This document shows, piece by piece, positions 1-6,788 of a DNA stretch of 12,250 nt; within the stretch, counting starts at the first letter, position 1; each line of letters begins with the position of its first letter. Position numbers and translations under genes: made by a program. The DNA is from Deltaproteobacteria bacterium. Lineage in GTDB: Bacteria; Myxococcota; Polyangia; Haliangiales; Haliangiaceae. The stretch is taken from positions 1 through 12,250 of the forward strand of contig JAGSPR010000295.1 of the NCBI GenBank assembly GCA_018262455.1, in the 5' to 3' direction. The notes under the pieces are model-generated. The model saw only the letters and a list, made by a program, of their open reading frames with translations. It was not told the origin of the DNA and did no database searches.

Positions 1-1233
1 GAGGACGGTGGCGTGCGCTGGATCCTGTCCCGTGGGCTAACCGAGCTCGACGCCAACGGTCACCCCGCCCGCATGATCGGCGGCAGCCTCGACGTCACCC
101 AGCAACACGAGCTCGAAGAACAACTCCGCCACGCCCAGCGCCTCGACGCGGTCGGCCACCTCACCGCCGGCGTCGCGCACAACTTCAACAACATGCTCAC
201 CGTCGTGACAGGTGCGCTCGATCTGCTCGGCAAGCGAGTCTCGGATGACAATCGTCGGCTCGTCGAAGACGCCCGCGAGGCCGCACTTCGCGCCGCCGAG
301 ATGGTGCGCCAGCTCATGACCTTCACCGGCCAGCGCGCGCAGCCCGACCGCCGTCCACAGCACATCGGCAGCTTGATCGAGCAGGTGGTCGAGATGTGTC
401 GGCACACGTTCGACCGCCACATCATCCTGTCGTGCACCGTCGCCCCGGACCTCCCGGCGATCCGCTGCACCCCGAACGAGATCGAGCAGGTGGTGATGAA
501 CGTGCTCGTCAACGCCCGCGATGCCGTCACCGACAGCGGACGTTCGACGCCCACGATCGCCCTGACCGTCGACTCCATCTCCGATCCGCGCGGCTCCGAG
601 ACGCCCTGCGCTCGCATCACGGTCACCGACAACGGCGTCGGCATGACGGAGGACATCGTCCGCCGTGCGTTCGACCCGTTCTTCACGACGAAGGAAGTCG
701 GACGAGGCACCGGCCTCGGGCTCACGACCAGCTTCGCGATCGTGCGCGAGCTCGAGGGCACCATGACCTGCGAGTCGGAGCCCGGACGTGGCACCACCTT
801 CGTGGTCTGCGTGCCAGGCACCGCGCTGGCCCAGCCGGTCCCCGCGCGCGCCTCGCGCCCCACGACCGCACGTCGCCGCGTCCTGCTCGTGGACGACGAC
901 GATCTCGTCCGCCGCGTCGTCCAGGCGCTGCTCGAGGCTTACGGCTTCGAGGTCGCCGGCGTCGCCAGTGGCGAAGCCGCGCTCGCACACCTCGCCAGCT
1001 CCCCGCCATTCGACGTCATCTTCCTCGATCGCTCGATGCCGGGCGCCCCCGGCGAGCACTACGTGCCGCGGCTTCGCGCGCTCGCACCGGGTGTCCCGAT
1101 CATCATGTTCACCGGCCAGGCCGTCGGGCCCGAGATCGCCGCGCTGGTCGATCGAGTGCTCGGAAAGCCGATCACCGGCGACGCGCTGGTCGAGGCGATC
1201 GATGACTTGGTCGTGAAACCCGCCCCGGGCTAG
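1..1233 (+). CDS. Hybrid sensor histidine kinase with receiver domain (5' end outside window)
   Basis: This is a signalling protein that would autophosphorylate on a histidine and pass the phosphate to its own receiver domain. The reading frame is open from base 1, so the start lies to the left. The visible N-terminus resembles the end of a PAS/PAC domain (VRWILSRG, then MIGGSLDVT). The HisKA box follows, with motif AHNFNN and the phospho-accepting His codon at 178-180. The HATPase domain shows an N box (NVLVNARDAV), DNGVGM, FDPFFTTK and GRGTGLGL. A C-terminal receiver domain has VDDDD, the phospho-accepting Asp at 1027-1029 (FLDRSMPG) and the conserved Lys at 1165-1167 (GKPI). No DNA-binding output domain is present, so it probably signals to a partner or is tuned by its own receiver. 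The residue after the H-box His is Asn rather than the more usual Asp or Glu. The 3' end overlaps the convergent LysR gene by 62 bp. The family call is firm; the stimulus cannot be told. Confidence 0.93.
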   Translation, partial: EDGGVRWILSRGLTELDANGHPARMIGGSLDVTQQHELEEQLRHAQRLDAVGHLTAGVAHNFNNMLTVVTGALDLLGKRVSDDNRRLVEDAREAALRAAEMVRQLMTFTGQRAQPDRRPQHIGSLIEQVVEMCRHTFDRHIILSCTVAPDLPAIRCTPNEIEQVVMNVLVNARDAVTDSGRSTPTIALTVDSISDPRGSETPCARITVTDNGVGMTEDIVRRAFDPFFTTKEVGRGTGLGLTTSFAIVRELEGTMTCESEPGRGTTFVVCVPGTALAQPVPARASRPTTARRRVLLVDDDDLVRRVVQALLEAYGFEVAGVASGEAALAHLASSPPFDVIFLDRSMPGAPGEHYVPRLRALAPGVPIIMFTGQAVGPEIAALVDRVLGKPITGDALVEAIDDLVVKPAPG

Positions 1234-2134
1234 CCGCCGGGGCGTCGAACCGGTCCCCCTCCAGCGCCGCGATCAGCTGGCGGGCCGCCGGCCCGGGCTG
1301 ACCCCGGTGATAGAGCCGCGGGTAGAACACGTGGGTCGAGGGCCTGGCCCACTGGATCCGCCGTAGCCGGCCGCGCGCGAGCTCGGGCTCGATCAGCACA
1401 TCGGGGAGCCAGCCAAAGCCGATCCCCGCGAGGATCGCCGCCTGCTTCGACGCGAAGTCGTTGAGGTGGACCGTCGAGCGCGCCTCGATCCCCGAGGTCG
1501 AGAGGTCGAGGCGCGGGTCCGAGCCGCGCACGGTGAGCAAGAGCTGGCCGCGCAGCGCGCGCTCGTCGTGCCGGCCGTCCGCGAGCGGATGATCCGCCCG
1601 GGCGACCAGCGAGGCGTGGAGCGGCGCGAGCTCGACCGCGACGAGCCCGGCCACCCGCGGCGGGAGCACGGCGATCATCAGATCGGCGGCGGTGTGCTCG
1701 AAGGCCTCCTCGACCCCGGCGAGGAACTCGGCACGGACGTCGATCCGCGTCGGCACCTGCTCGTGCACGAGCCGGCCGACGGCGCGCAGCAGCGGATCGA
1801 TCGGCACGATGCCGTCGAACACGACCGAGACCGTCGCCTCCCACCCGGCACGTAGCTGGACGATCGTCGTGGCAAGCTCCGCCTCCGCGGTGAGCAGGGA
1901 CCTGCAGCCCTCGAGCACCCGCCGCCCGCTCGGGGTCAACCGGGTCCGATAGCCGGTGCGGTCGAGCACGCGGAATCCGAGCGCGTCCTCGAGGGTCCGG
2001 ATCAGGTACAGCACCGACGTGTGGCCGCGCCGGAGTGCGGTCGCCGCCGCGGCGAACGTGCCCGCGCGATCGAGCGCGTCGAGCGCGCGGGCCTGCTCGA
2101 GGGTGACCGAAGGATTGTTCACTTTCTCGACCAT
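1172..2134 (-). CDS. LysR-type transcriptional regulator, likely regulator of the adjacent aromatic catabolism operon
   Basis: This 320-residue protein is a DNA-binding regulator of the LysR family. Residues about 9-68 form the winged helix-turn-helix: TLEQARALDALDRAGTFAAA, then TALRRGHTSVLYLIRTLEDALG, ending in the typical LTPSGRRVL. The rest is the two-lobed effector-binding domain. The length fits the family (about 300), with a slightly long Arg/Pro-rich tail. The ATG at 2134 was chosen because the HTH follows directly. The gene is divergent from hmgA across 54 bp, the classic layout for a LysR protein that controls its neighbour and itself. Control of hmgA-hppD-tnaA by a pathway metabolite is therefore an inference from position. 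The last 62 bp are antisense to the end of the histidine kinase gene. An unrelated target elsewhere cannot be excluded. Confidence 0.9.
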   Translation of the reverse strand: MVEKVNNPSVTLEQARALDALDRAGTFAAAATALRRGHTSVLYLIRTLEDALGFRVLDRTGYRTRLTPSGRRVLEGCRSLLTAEAELATTIVQLRAGWEATVSVVFDGIVPIDPLLRAVGRLVHEQVPTRIDVRAEFLAGVEEAFEHTAADLMIAVLPPRVAGLVAVELAPLHASLVARADHPLADGRHDERALRGQLLLTVRGSDPRLDLSTSGIEARSTVHLNDFASKQAAILAGIGFGWLPDVLIEPELARGRLRRIQWARPSTHVFYPRLYHRGQPGPAARQLIAALEGDRFDAPAASPGRVSRPSHRSPRPARRR

Positions 2135-2188
2135 CTTACCCGAAACATCGTCCTATCTACACATCGCGAGACCCGGCACGTTCGGGTC
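2135..2188. promoter_or_regulatory. Divergent promoter/operator region between the LysR gene and hmgA
   Basis: These 54 bp must hold the promoters of both the LysR gene (minus) and the hmgA operon (plus). Seen directly: a perfect 7-bp inverted repeat ACCCGAA (2138-2144) and TTCGGGT (2181-2187) near the two edges; two direct copies of ACATCG (2145-2150 and 2161-2166), 16 bp apart; and the AT-rich core TATCTA at 2154-2159 between them. That core could serve as a -10 element on either strand, with leaders of roughly 15-25 nt. No clear -35 element or Shine-Dalgarno sequence is visible for either gene. Binding by the LysR protein is inferred from the divergent layout; no textbook T-N11-A box stands out. 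Confidence 0.5.
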
Positions 2189-3331
2189 ATGGACAACCCC
2201 CACGTCCGCGGTCGCGTCGCCCTCCAGGCCCATGTCGGGCTGCCCGACGGCACCGTCGAAGAGGAGTACGCGCGCAACGGGTTCTTCGGGCGCTACGCGC
2301 ACCTGTATCGCGAGCACGCGCCGGTCGGCTGGACGCGGATCGAGGGGCCGCTGCGGCCTCGGCTGTACCAGCTCGACGCGGCGCCGACTGGCGACTACCT
2401 CGCGAGTCGGGTGCCCTTGCTCGCGAATGCCGACTGCAAGCTCCACATCGCCGTGGTCACCGAGCCGATGCCTTACCTGTTCCGCAACGCCGATGGCGAC
2501 GAGCTGCTGTTCGTGCACACGGGTGCCGGCAGGATCGAGACCGACTTCGGCCCGCTCGCGTACGAGCCCGGCGACTACCTGGTGATCCCGCGCGGCACGC
2601 TGTACCGGCTCGCGCCGACCAGCGAGACCCGGCTGCTCGTCGTCGAGACGACCGGCGAGCTGTCCGTGCCGGATCGCGGGATGCTCGGCCAGCACGCGCT
2701 GTTCGATCCCGCGGTGCTGCGCGTCCCGTCACCCGACGAGCGCTCGCAGCTGTCGCCCGGCCTCGCCGGCTGCCGCCACGACGAGTGGCGCGTGGTGATC
2801 CAGCGCGGCGGCGTGCTGACGTCGGTGTTCTATCCGCACTGTCCCCTCGATGTCGTCGGCTGGAAGGGGACGCTCACGGTGTGGCAGCTCAACGTGCGCG
2901 ACATCCGACCGGTGTCGAGCGACCGCTACCACCTGCCGCCGTCGGCGCACACGACGTTCGTCGCGCCGGGCGTCGCGATCTGCACGTTCGCGCCGCGACC
3001 GCTCGAGAACGGCGACCCGCGTGCGCTCAAGGTGCCGTTCTATCACTCGAACATCGACTTCGACGAGGTGCTGTTCTATCACGCGGGTGAGTTCTTCAGC
3101 CGTGACGGCATCCGGCCCGGAATGCTGACGTTCCATCCGCAGGGGATCCACCACGGACCGCAGGCACGCGCAGCCGAGCGCGCGCCCGCCGCGCAGCGTA
3201 CCGAGGAGATCGCCGTCATGATCGACACCCGCCGGCCGCTCGACGTGTGCGCGCCCGCCACCGCGTTCGAGGTCGACGATTACTGGAAGAGCTGGCAGCC
3301 CAAGGCCGCCTCCAAGGACACCGGACGATGA
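2189..3331 (+). CDS. hmgA: Homogentisate 1,2-dioxygenase (short bacterial form)
   Basis: This non-haem iron dioxygenase would open the ring of homogentisate to maleylacetoacetate in tyrosine and phenylalanine breakdown, in the cytosol. The 380-residue protein has the double cupin layout. The N-terminal half contains a cupin stretch (HTGAGRIETDFG, then YEPGDYLVIPRGTLYRL). The C-terminal half holds the likely iron ligands His286 and Glu293 (YHSNIDFDEVLFY) and His322 (GIHHGPQ). It is shorter than the roughly 430-440 residues of the classic human/Pseudomonas enzyme, and its first two ligands are seven apart instead of six, as in the short bacterial homologues. The ATG at 2189 was chosen: upstream in-frame codons run back into the LysR gene, and homology begins at about VRGRVALQAHVG. 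It is first in the operon, and its stop overlaps the hppD start. No maleylacetoacetate isomerase or fumarylacetoacetase gene follows. A related ring-cleaving specificity is possible. Confidence 0.85.
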   Translation: MDNPHVRGRVALQAHVGLPDGTVEEEYARNGFFGRYAHLYREHAPVGWTRIEGPLRPRLYQLDAAPTGDYLASRVPLLANADCKLHIAVVTEPMPYLFRNADGDELLFVHTGAGRIETDFGPLAYEPGDYLVIPRGTLYRLAPTSETRLLVVETTGELSVPDRGMLGQHALFDPAVLRVPSPDERSQLSPGLAGCRHDEWRVVIQRGGVLTSVFYPHCPLDVVGWKGTLTVWQLNVRDIRPVSSDRYHLPPSAHTTFVAPGVAICTFAPRPLENGDPRALKVPFYHSNIDFDEVLFYHAGEFFSRDGIRPGMLTFHPQGIHHGPQARAAERAPAAQRTEEIAVMIDTRRPLDVCAPATAFEVDDYWKSWQPKAASKDTGR

Positions 3332-4337
3332 CCGCGATGACGACGATGACGACGATCGATCGGACCACCAACCCGTGCGGCCTGCGTGGCCTCGCGTTCC
3401 TCGAGCTCGCCGCGCCCGATCCCTCCGCGATCCACCGGATGCTGCTCGCGTTCGGGTTCTCGCGCACGATGCGCCACGCGCACCGGCCGGTCGACCTCTA
3501 CGAGCAGGGCGCGATCCGGCTGCTGCTCGATCGGTCCGCCGCCCGCTCCGCTGGGGACGATCGGTCCGCCGCCCGCTCCGCTGGGGACGATCGGTCCGCC
3601 GCCCGCTCCGCTGGGGACGATCGTGGCCGCTCGGGGTTCGCGGCGCAGTTCACCGCGGCGCACGGGCCGTCTACTTCGTCGATCCGCGCGACACCTGGGC
3701 CAGCCTCGGGTTCGTGCCCCTGGATCGAGCGGATCGCGTCCCGTCCAAGGGGTTCCTCGCGATCGATCACCTGACCAACAACGTGCCGCGCGGCGAGCTC
3801 GGCCGGTGGGCGCGGTTCTACAGCGACACGTTCGCGTTCACCGAGGTCCGGTACTTCGACATCAAGGGCGTCAAGACCGGGCTGCACTCGTTCGCGCTGC
3901 GCTCGCCGTGCGGCACGTTCTGCATCCCGATCAACGAGGGCACCGAGACCGGCAGCCAGATCGACGAGTACCTCGAGGAGTACAAGGGGCCCGGGATCCA
4001 GCACCTGGCGTTCCTCACCGAGGACATCCTCGGCTCGCTGCGGGAGCTCGAGGACACGCCGATCGAGTTCCTCGACATCGACGACGATTACTACCGCGAC
4101 GTGTTCGATCGGGTGCCCAACGTCCGCGAGGACCACGACGAGATCGCGCGCCGCGACGTCCTGGTCGATGGCGACGCCGAGGGTTACCTGCTCCAGATCT
4201 TCACCAAGAACCTGATCGGCCCGATCTTCATCGAGCTGATCCAGCGCCAGAATCACGCGTCATTCGGGGAGGGCAACTTCGGGGCGTTGTTCCGATCGAT
4301 CGAGCGTGATCAGCAACGCCGTGGTTACCTGACCTGA
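3328..4337 (+). pseudogene. hppD: 4-hydroxyphenylpyruvate dioxygenase, disrupted by internal deletion and frameshift
   Basis: HppD converts 4-hydroxyphenylpyruvate to homogentisate, the substrate of the preceding gene. The N-terminal domain is read from ATG 3328, which overlaps the hmgA stop as ATGA with AAGGA at 3314-3318 (ATGs also at 3337 and 3346). It shows NPCGLRGLAFLELAAPDP, LYEQGAIRLLLDR and FAAQFTAAHGP. Near 3667-3672 homology jumps to another frame, resuming as VYFVD and continuing to the stop at 4335-4337. Compared with intact enzymes, about 47 residues between HGPS and the L/VY-x-x-D strand are missing, and the frame is shifted. The catalytic C-terminal domain is intact: metal ligands His (3768-3770, IDHLTNN), His (4002-4004, IQHLAFLT) and Glu (4233-4235, FIELIQR), and the ending FGEGNFGALFRSIERDQ. 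Three 30-bp repeats lie just before the break. It is either a recent pseudogene or a sequence/assembly error. The family call is firm; the state of the gene is not. Confidence 0.85.
3529..3623 (+). repeat. Three perfect 30-bp tandem repeats inside hppD
   Basis: Three identical 30-bp copies lie at 3529-3558, 3559-3588 and 3589-3618, followed by a 5-bp partial copy (GATCG). Each begins GATCGGTCCG and ends GCTGGGGAC. The length is a multiple of three, so the copies keep the hppD frame and add three runs of DRSAARSAGD between LLLDR and the conserved FAAQFTAAHGP. Intact enzymes have only a short loop there. The unit has no stop codon in any of the six frames. Perfect identity of the copies points to recent expansion or to concerted change. 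The insertion sits about 50 bp upstream of the frameshifting deletion in the same gene. Confidence 0.95.
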
Positions 4338-4342
4338 GGATC

Positions 4343-5725
4343 ATGACACCCACCCGCCGTTCGATCATCGAGCCGTTCAAGATCAAGGTCGTCGAGCCGC
4401 TGCCGATGCGCACGGTCACCGAGCGCGAACAGATCCTCGCGGCCGCGGACTACAACCTGTTCGGGATCCACGCGGCCGACGTCTCGTTCGACTTCCTGAC
4501 CGATTCGGGCACCACCGCGATGAGCGCCGCGCAGTGGGGCGGCATGATGGTGGCCGACGAGAGCTACGCCGGCTCGCGCAGCTTCTACCGGTTCGAGGAG
4601 GTGGTGCGGCGGATCACCGGCTACCACCACGTGATCCCGACCCACCAGGGCCGCGCCGCCGAGCACCTGGTGTTCTCGCTGCACTGCAAGGCGGGCCAGC
4701 TGGTGCCGTCGAACAACCATTTCGACACCACGCGCGCCAACCTCGAGCAACTCGGCGTCGAGGCGGTCGATCTGGTGTGTGCCGAGGGCAAGGATCCGAC
4801 CACCGAGCATCCGTTCAAGGGCAACGTCGACGTCGCTCGGCTCGAGGCGTTCCTGCTCGAGCACCGCGGCCGCGTGCCGTTCGTGATGACCACGATCACC
4901 AACAACACCGGCGGAGGACAGCCGGTGTCGCTCGGCAACCTCCGCGCGGTCTCCGCGGTGTGCCGGCGCGCCGGGGTGCCGTTCCTGCTCGACGCGTGCC
5001 GGTTCGCCGAGAACGCCTGGTTCATCAAGGTCCGCGAGCCCGGGCAGCAGGACCGCAGCCCGCGCGACATCGCGCGCGACGTCTTCGACCTCGCGGATGG
5101 CTGCCTGGTCAGCGCCAAGAAGGACGGCCTGGTCAACATCGGTGGGTTCATCGCGCTGCGCGACGGCGCGTGGGTTCCTGATCTGCGCAGCCGCCTGATC
5201 CTGACCGAGGGCTTTCCAACCTACGGCGGCCTCGCCGCACGCGATCTCGAGGCGATCGCGATCGGGCTCGACGAGGTGCTCGACGAGAGCTATCTCGCGT
5301 ACCGCGAGGGCGTGATCCGTTATCTCGCCGATGGCTGTGCGCGCGCGGGCGTGCCGACGATGCGACCGCCCGGCGGGCATGCGGTCTACCTCGACGCGCG
5401 CGCGCTGCTCCCTCACGTTCCGCCCCACGAGTTTCCAGCCCAGGCCCTCGCGGTCGAGCTGTATCGGGCCGAGGGCGTGCGCAGCTGCGAGATCGGCTCG
5501 GTGATGTTTGGCCAGCGCCCCGACGGCGGGTTCCAGCCAGCCGCGATGGAGCTGGTGCGCCTCGCGATCCCGCGCCGGGTTTATACCCAGGCTCACTTCG
5601 ACTACGTGCTCGAGGGGATCGCCGAGATCGCGGCCCGCCGCGACCAGCTAGGCGGCCTGCGTATCATCGAACAGCCCGCGTTCCTCCGCCACTTCACCGC
5701 GCGATTCGCACCGATCGCCCGATGA
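4343..5725 (+). CDS. tnaA: Tryptophanase (tryptophan indole-lyase), PLP-dependent beta-eliminating lyase
   Basis: This 460-residue cytosolic enzyme belongs to the tryptophanase/tyrosine phenol-lyase family, which uses PLP to split the side chain from an aromatic amino acid, leaving pyruvate and ammonia. Family marks are LTDSGT near residue 53, IPTHQGRAAEH, NNTGGGQPVSLGNLRAV, CRFAENAWFIK, and the PLP lysine Lys260 in SAKKDG. EGFPTYGGLAARD, FPAQALAVELY and a closing RHFTARF follow. Two specificity positions point to tryptophan rather than tyrosine: Asp128 (FDTTR), where tyrosine phenol-lyases have Thr, and Ile384 (CEIGS), where they have Arg. The length fits the family. GAGGA ends two bases before the chosen ATG. 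It starts 5 bp after hppD, so it is probably co-transcribed with the tyrosine-degradation genes. Indole is the expected product; tryptophanases also act on cysteine and serine. Tyrosine phenol-lyase is the alternative, judged less likely. Confidence 0.92.
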   Translation: MTPTRRSIIEPFKIKVVEPLPMRTVTEREQILAAADYNLFGIHAADVSFDFLTDSGTTAMSAAQWGGMMVADESYAGSRSFYRFEEVVRRITGYHHVIPTHQGRAAEHLVFSLHCKAGQLVPSNNHFDTTRANLEQLGVEAVDLVCAEGKDPTTEHPFKGNVDVARLEAFLLEHRGRVPFVMTTITNNTGGGQPVSLGNLRAVSAVCRRAGVPFLLDACRFAENAWFIKVREPGQQDRSPRDIARDVFDLADGCLVSAKKDGLVNIGGFIALRDGAWVPDLRSRLILTEGFPTYGGLAARDLEAIAIGLDEVLDESYLAYREGVIRYLADGCARAGVPTMRPPGGHAVYLDARALLPHVPPHEFPAQALAVELYRAEGVRSCEIGSVMFGQRPDGGFQPAAMELVRLAIPRRVYTQAHFDYVLEGIAEIAARRDQLGGLRIIEQPAFLRHFTARFAPIAR

Positions 5726-5736
5726 CGCGTCGGCGC

Positions 5737-6198
5737 TCACGTGTGCTTGGGTGCCTCCACCGGTCGTGCTTGCGGTACCGCGCCGAGTCCGGGGGCGATG
5801 CCGAGCTGGCTCATCAGCGAGTACAGATCGAAGTAGTGCCTGCTCTCGATCATCTTGTCGTTCTGGAACTTCACCACGAGAACGCCTCGGATCCGGCCGG
5901 CCTTGTTGGTCGCGGCGATCGTGCCGAACGGCGCCTCCAGCGAGCCGCGATGGGTTCCTTCCCATTCGAGCTCGACCATGGCGGTGTCGCCGGCCTCGAT
6001 TCCACCGAGCACGGTGGCGCGTAGATCGGGGAACGCCTTCTTCCAGCGCTGGATCAGGCTGACGTACTGATCGGCTCCTTCCACGCGCTGACGGGTCGGG
6101 ACTTCCTCGTAGATCGCGTTGTCCGCGAGCGCCGCGCGGTACTCTTTCCAGTCCCCGGCCGCGAGAAATTCGAGATGTTTCTTAACTTTGTCCAACAT
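5737..6198 (-). CDS. SnoaL-like / NTF2-fold protein (ester cyclase-like family)
   Basis: This 153-residue protein of the SnoaL-like NTF2 fold forms a cone-shaped barrel used by polyketide cyclases, isomerases and many uncharacterised small-molecule proteins. The motifs of the ester-cyclase-like branch are seen in order: an N-terminal helix with NAIYEEVPTRQ, then FPDLRATV, VELEWEGTHRGSLEAPFGTI, and VVKFQNDKMIESRHYFD followed by SQLGI. The frame is open for about 125 codons upstream, but the start at 6198 is fixed by a strong AGGAGG five bases before it and by where homology begins. It is the last gene of a minus-strand trio, 47 bp after the papain-like gene. Its own strong ribosome binding site suggests efficient translation. 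It ends only 11 bp from the convergent tnaA stop. The substrate cannot be told from sequence, and no polyketide genes are nearby. Confidence 0.82.
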   Translation of the reverse strand: MLDKVKKHLEFLAAGDWKEYRAALADNAIYEEVPTRQRVEGADQYVSLIQRWKKAFPDLRATVLGGIEAGDTAMVELEWEGTHRGSLEAPFGTIAATNKAGRIRGVLVVKFQNDKMIESRHYFDLYSLMSQLGIAPGLGAVPQARPVEAPKHT

Positions 6199-6203
6199 GT
6201 CGT

Positions 6204-6209
6204 CCTCCT
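6204..6209 (-). promoter_or_regulatory. Strong Shine-Dalgarno site for the SnoaL-like gene
   Basis: AGGAGG is read on the minus strand, five bases before the ATG at 6198. It matches the anti-SD of 16S rRNA fully and decides the start in a frame that stays open far upstream. It is the strongest ribosome binding site in the window. Confidence 0.8.
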
Positions 6210-6245
6210 GTGGGACGGAACACGCACACCTCGTGCCGGCCCAGC

Positions 6246-6788
6246 TCAGCGCATCACCTGCGCCAGCAGATCGGGGCGCGCGCGCGCCAGCCGGAGGAAG
6301 TCGTTGGTGGTCCCGCAGCGCAGCGACTGCCAGTCGAGTGAGGGATCGCGCGTGTCGAGATCGCTGACATAACGCTCGAGGCCGAGCAGCACGGCATCGG
6401 TGCAGATCCAGCGCCGCGCGCTCGGCTGTGGTCGGATCAGCGGCACGACGATCCCCGCCCGGCGCAGCGCGAGGCTGCCGAGCAAGCGCAGGGTGCGCCG
6501 GGCGTCGTACTTCAGGTCGACCAGGCTCTCCATCCAGCGCACGAACCCGTCGCGCGCAGCCTCGTCGCGCCACGCCGGCCGCAGCACGAGCGGATGTAGC
6601 TTCGACCGCAGCAGTCGCGACGCCGGGAGCCGCCGGGACATCGGCTTGTCGATGTTCACCGTCTGGTCGTCCTGCACCACCACCGCGATGTGGTCGTACG
6701 CGTTGCCGGTGAGCCGCCGGCCCGCTGCGAAGATCGCCCCGGGGCTGCGAACGAGCACGAGATCGCCCGGCTGCACCATCAGGCTCAC
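6246..6788 (-). CDS. Permuted papain-fold (YiiX-like, NlpC/P60 superfamily) hydrolase
   Basis: This 180-residue protein fits the permuted NlpC/P60-like papain fold, in which the active-site His comes first and the Cys late. It opens with the typical strand QPGDLVLVRSPG. It then has His33 in AYDHIAVVVQ, and Cys129 in RRWICTDAVLLGLERY at the head of a helix. Relatives act as amidases or thioesterases on lipids or peptidoglycan-like bonds, but the substrate here is unknown. There is no signal peptide, so it is probably cytosolic or carried out by another route. The GTG at 6788 overlaps the stop of the upstream gene (GTGA), suggesting coupled translation; an ATG at 6779 (three codons later) is an alternative. 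Neither start has a clear Shine-Dalgarno sequence. It is the middle gene of the minus-strand trio. Confidence 0.68.
   Translation of the reverse strand: MSLMVQPGDLVLVRSPGAIFAAGRRLTGNAYDHIAVVVQDDQTVNIDKPMSRRLPASRLLRSKLHPLVLRPAWRDEAARDGFVRWMESLVDLKYDARRTLRLLGSLALRRAGIVVPLIRPQPSARRWICTDAVLLGLERYVSDLDTRDPSLDWQSLRCGTTNDFLRLARARPDLLAQVMR

Noticed and set aside
3529..3623. The three 30-bp repeats as a CRISPR array.
   Set aside because: The units are directly adjacent with no spacers, number only three and lie inside a coding gene.
3639..3700. Programmed ribosomal frameshifting as the explanation for the two hppD frames.
   Set aside because: No slippery heptamer was seen, and about 47 conserved residues are missing as well, which a simple frameshift would not explain.
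4325..5596. A 423-codon minus-strand frame opposite tnaA.
   Set aside because: tnaA is confirmed by many family motifs. The opposite frame shows only compositional codon bias and no motif.
4343..5725. Annotation of tnaA as tyrosine phenol-lyase because it follows tyrosine-degradation genes.
   Set aside because: Asp128 and Ile384 match the tryptophanase pattern rather than the Thr and Arg of tyrosine phenol-lyase.
5724..5731. The palindrome GACGCGTC between tnaA and the SnoaL-like gene as a terminator.
   Set aside because: It is only 8 bp, has no loop or T-run, and such palindromes are expected by chance in GC-rich DNA.
5737..6573. A longer version of the SnoaL-like protein using the open frame up to 6573.
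   Set aside because: The extra 125 codons overlap the papain-like gene in another frame, have no homology, and a strong AGGAGG marks the start at 6198.
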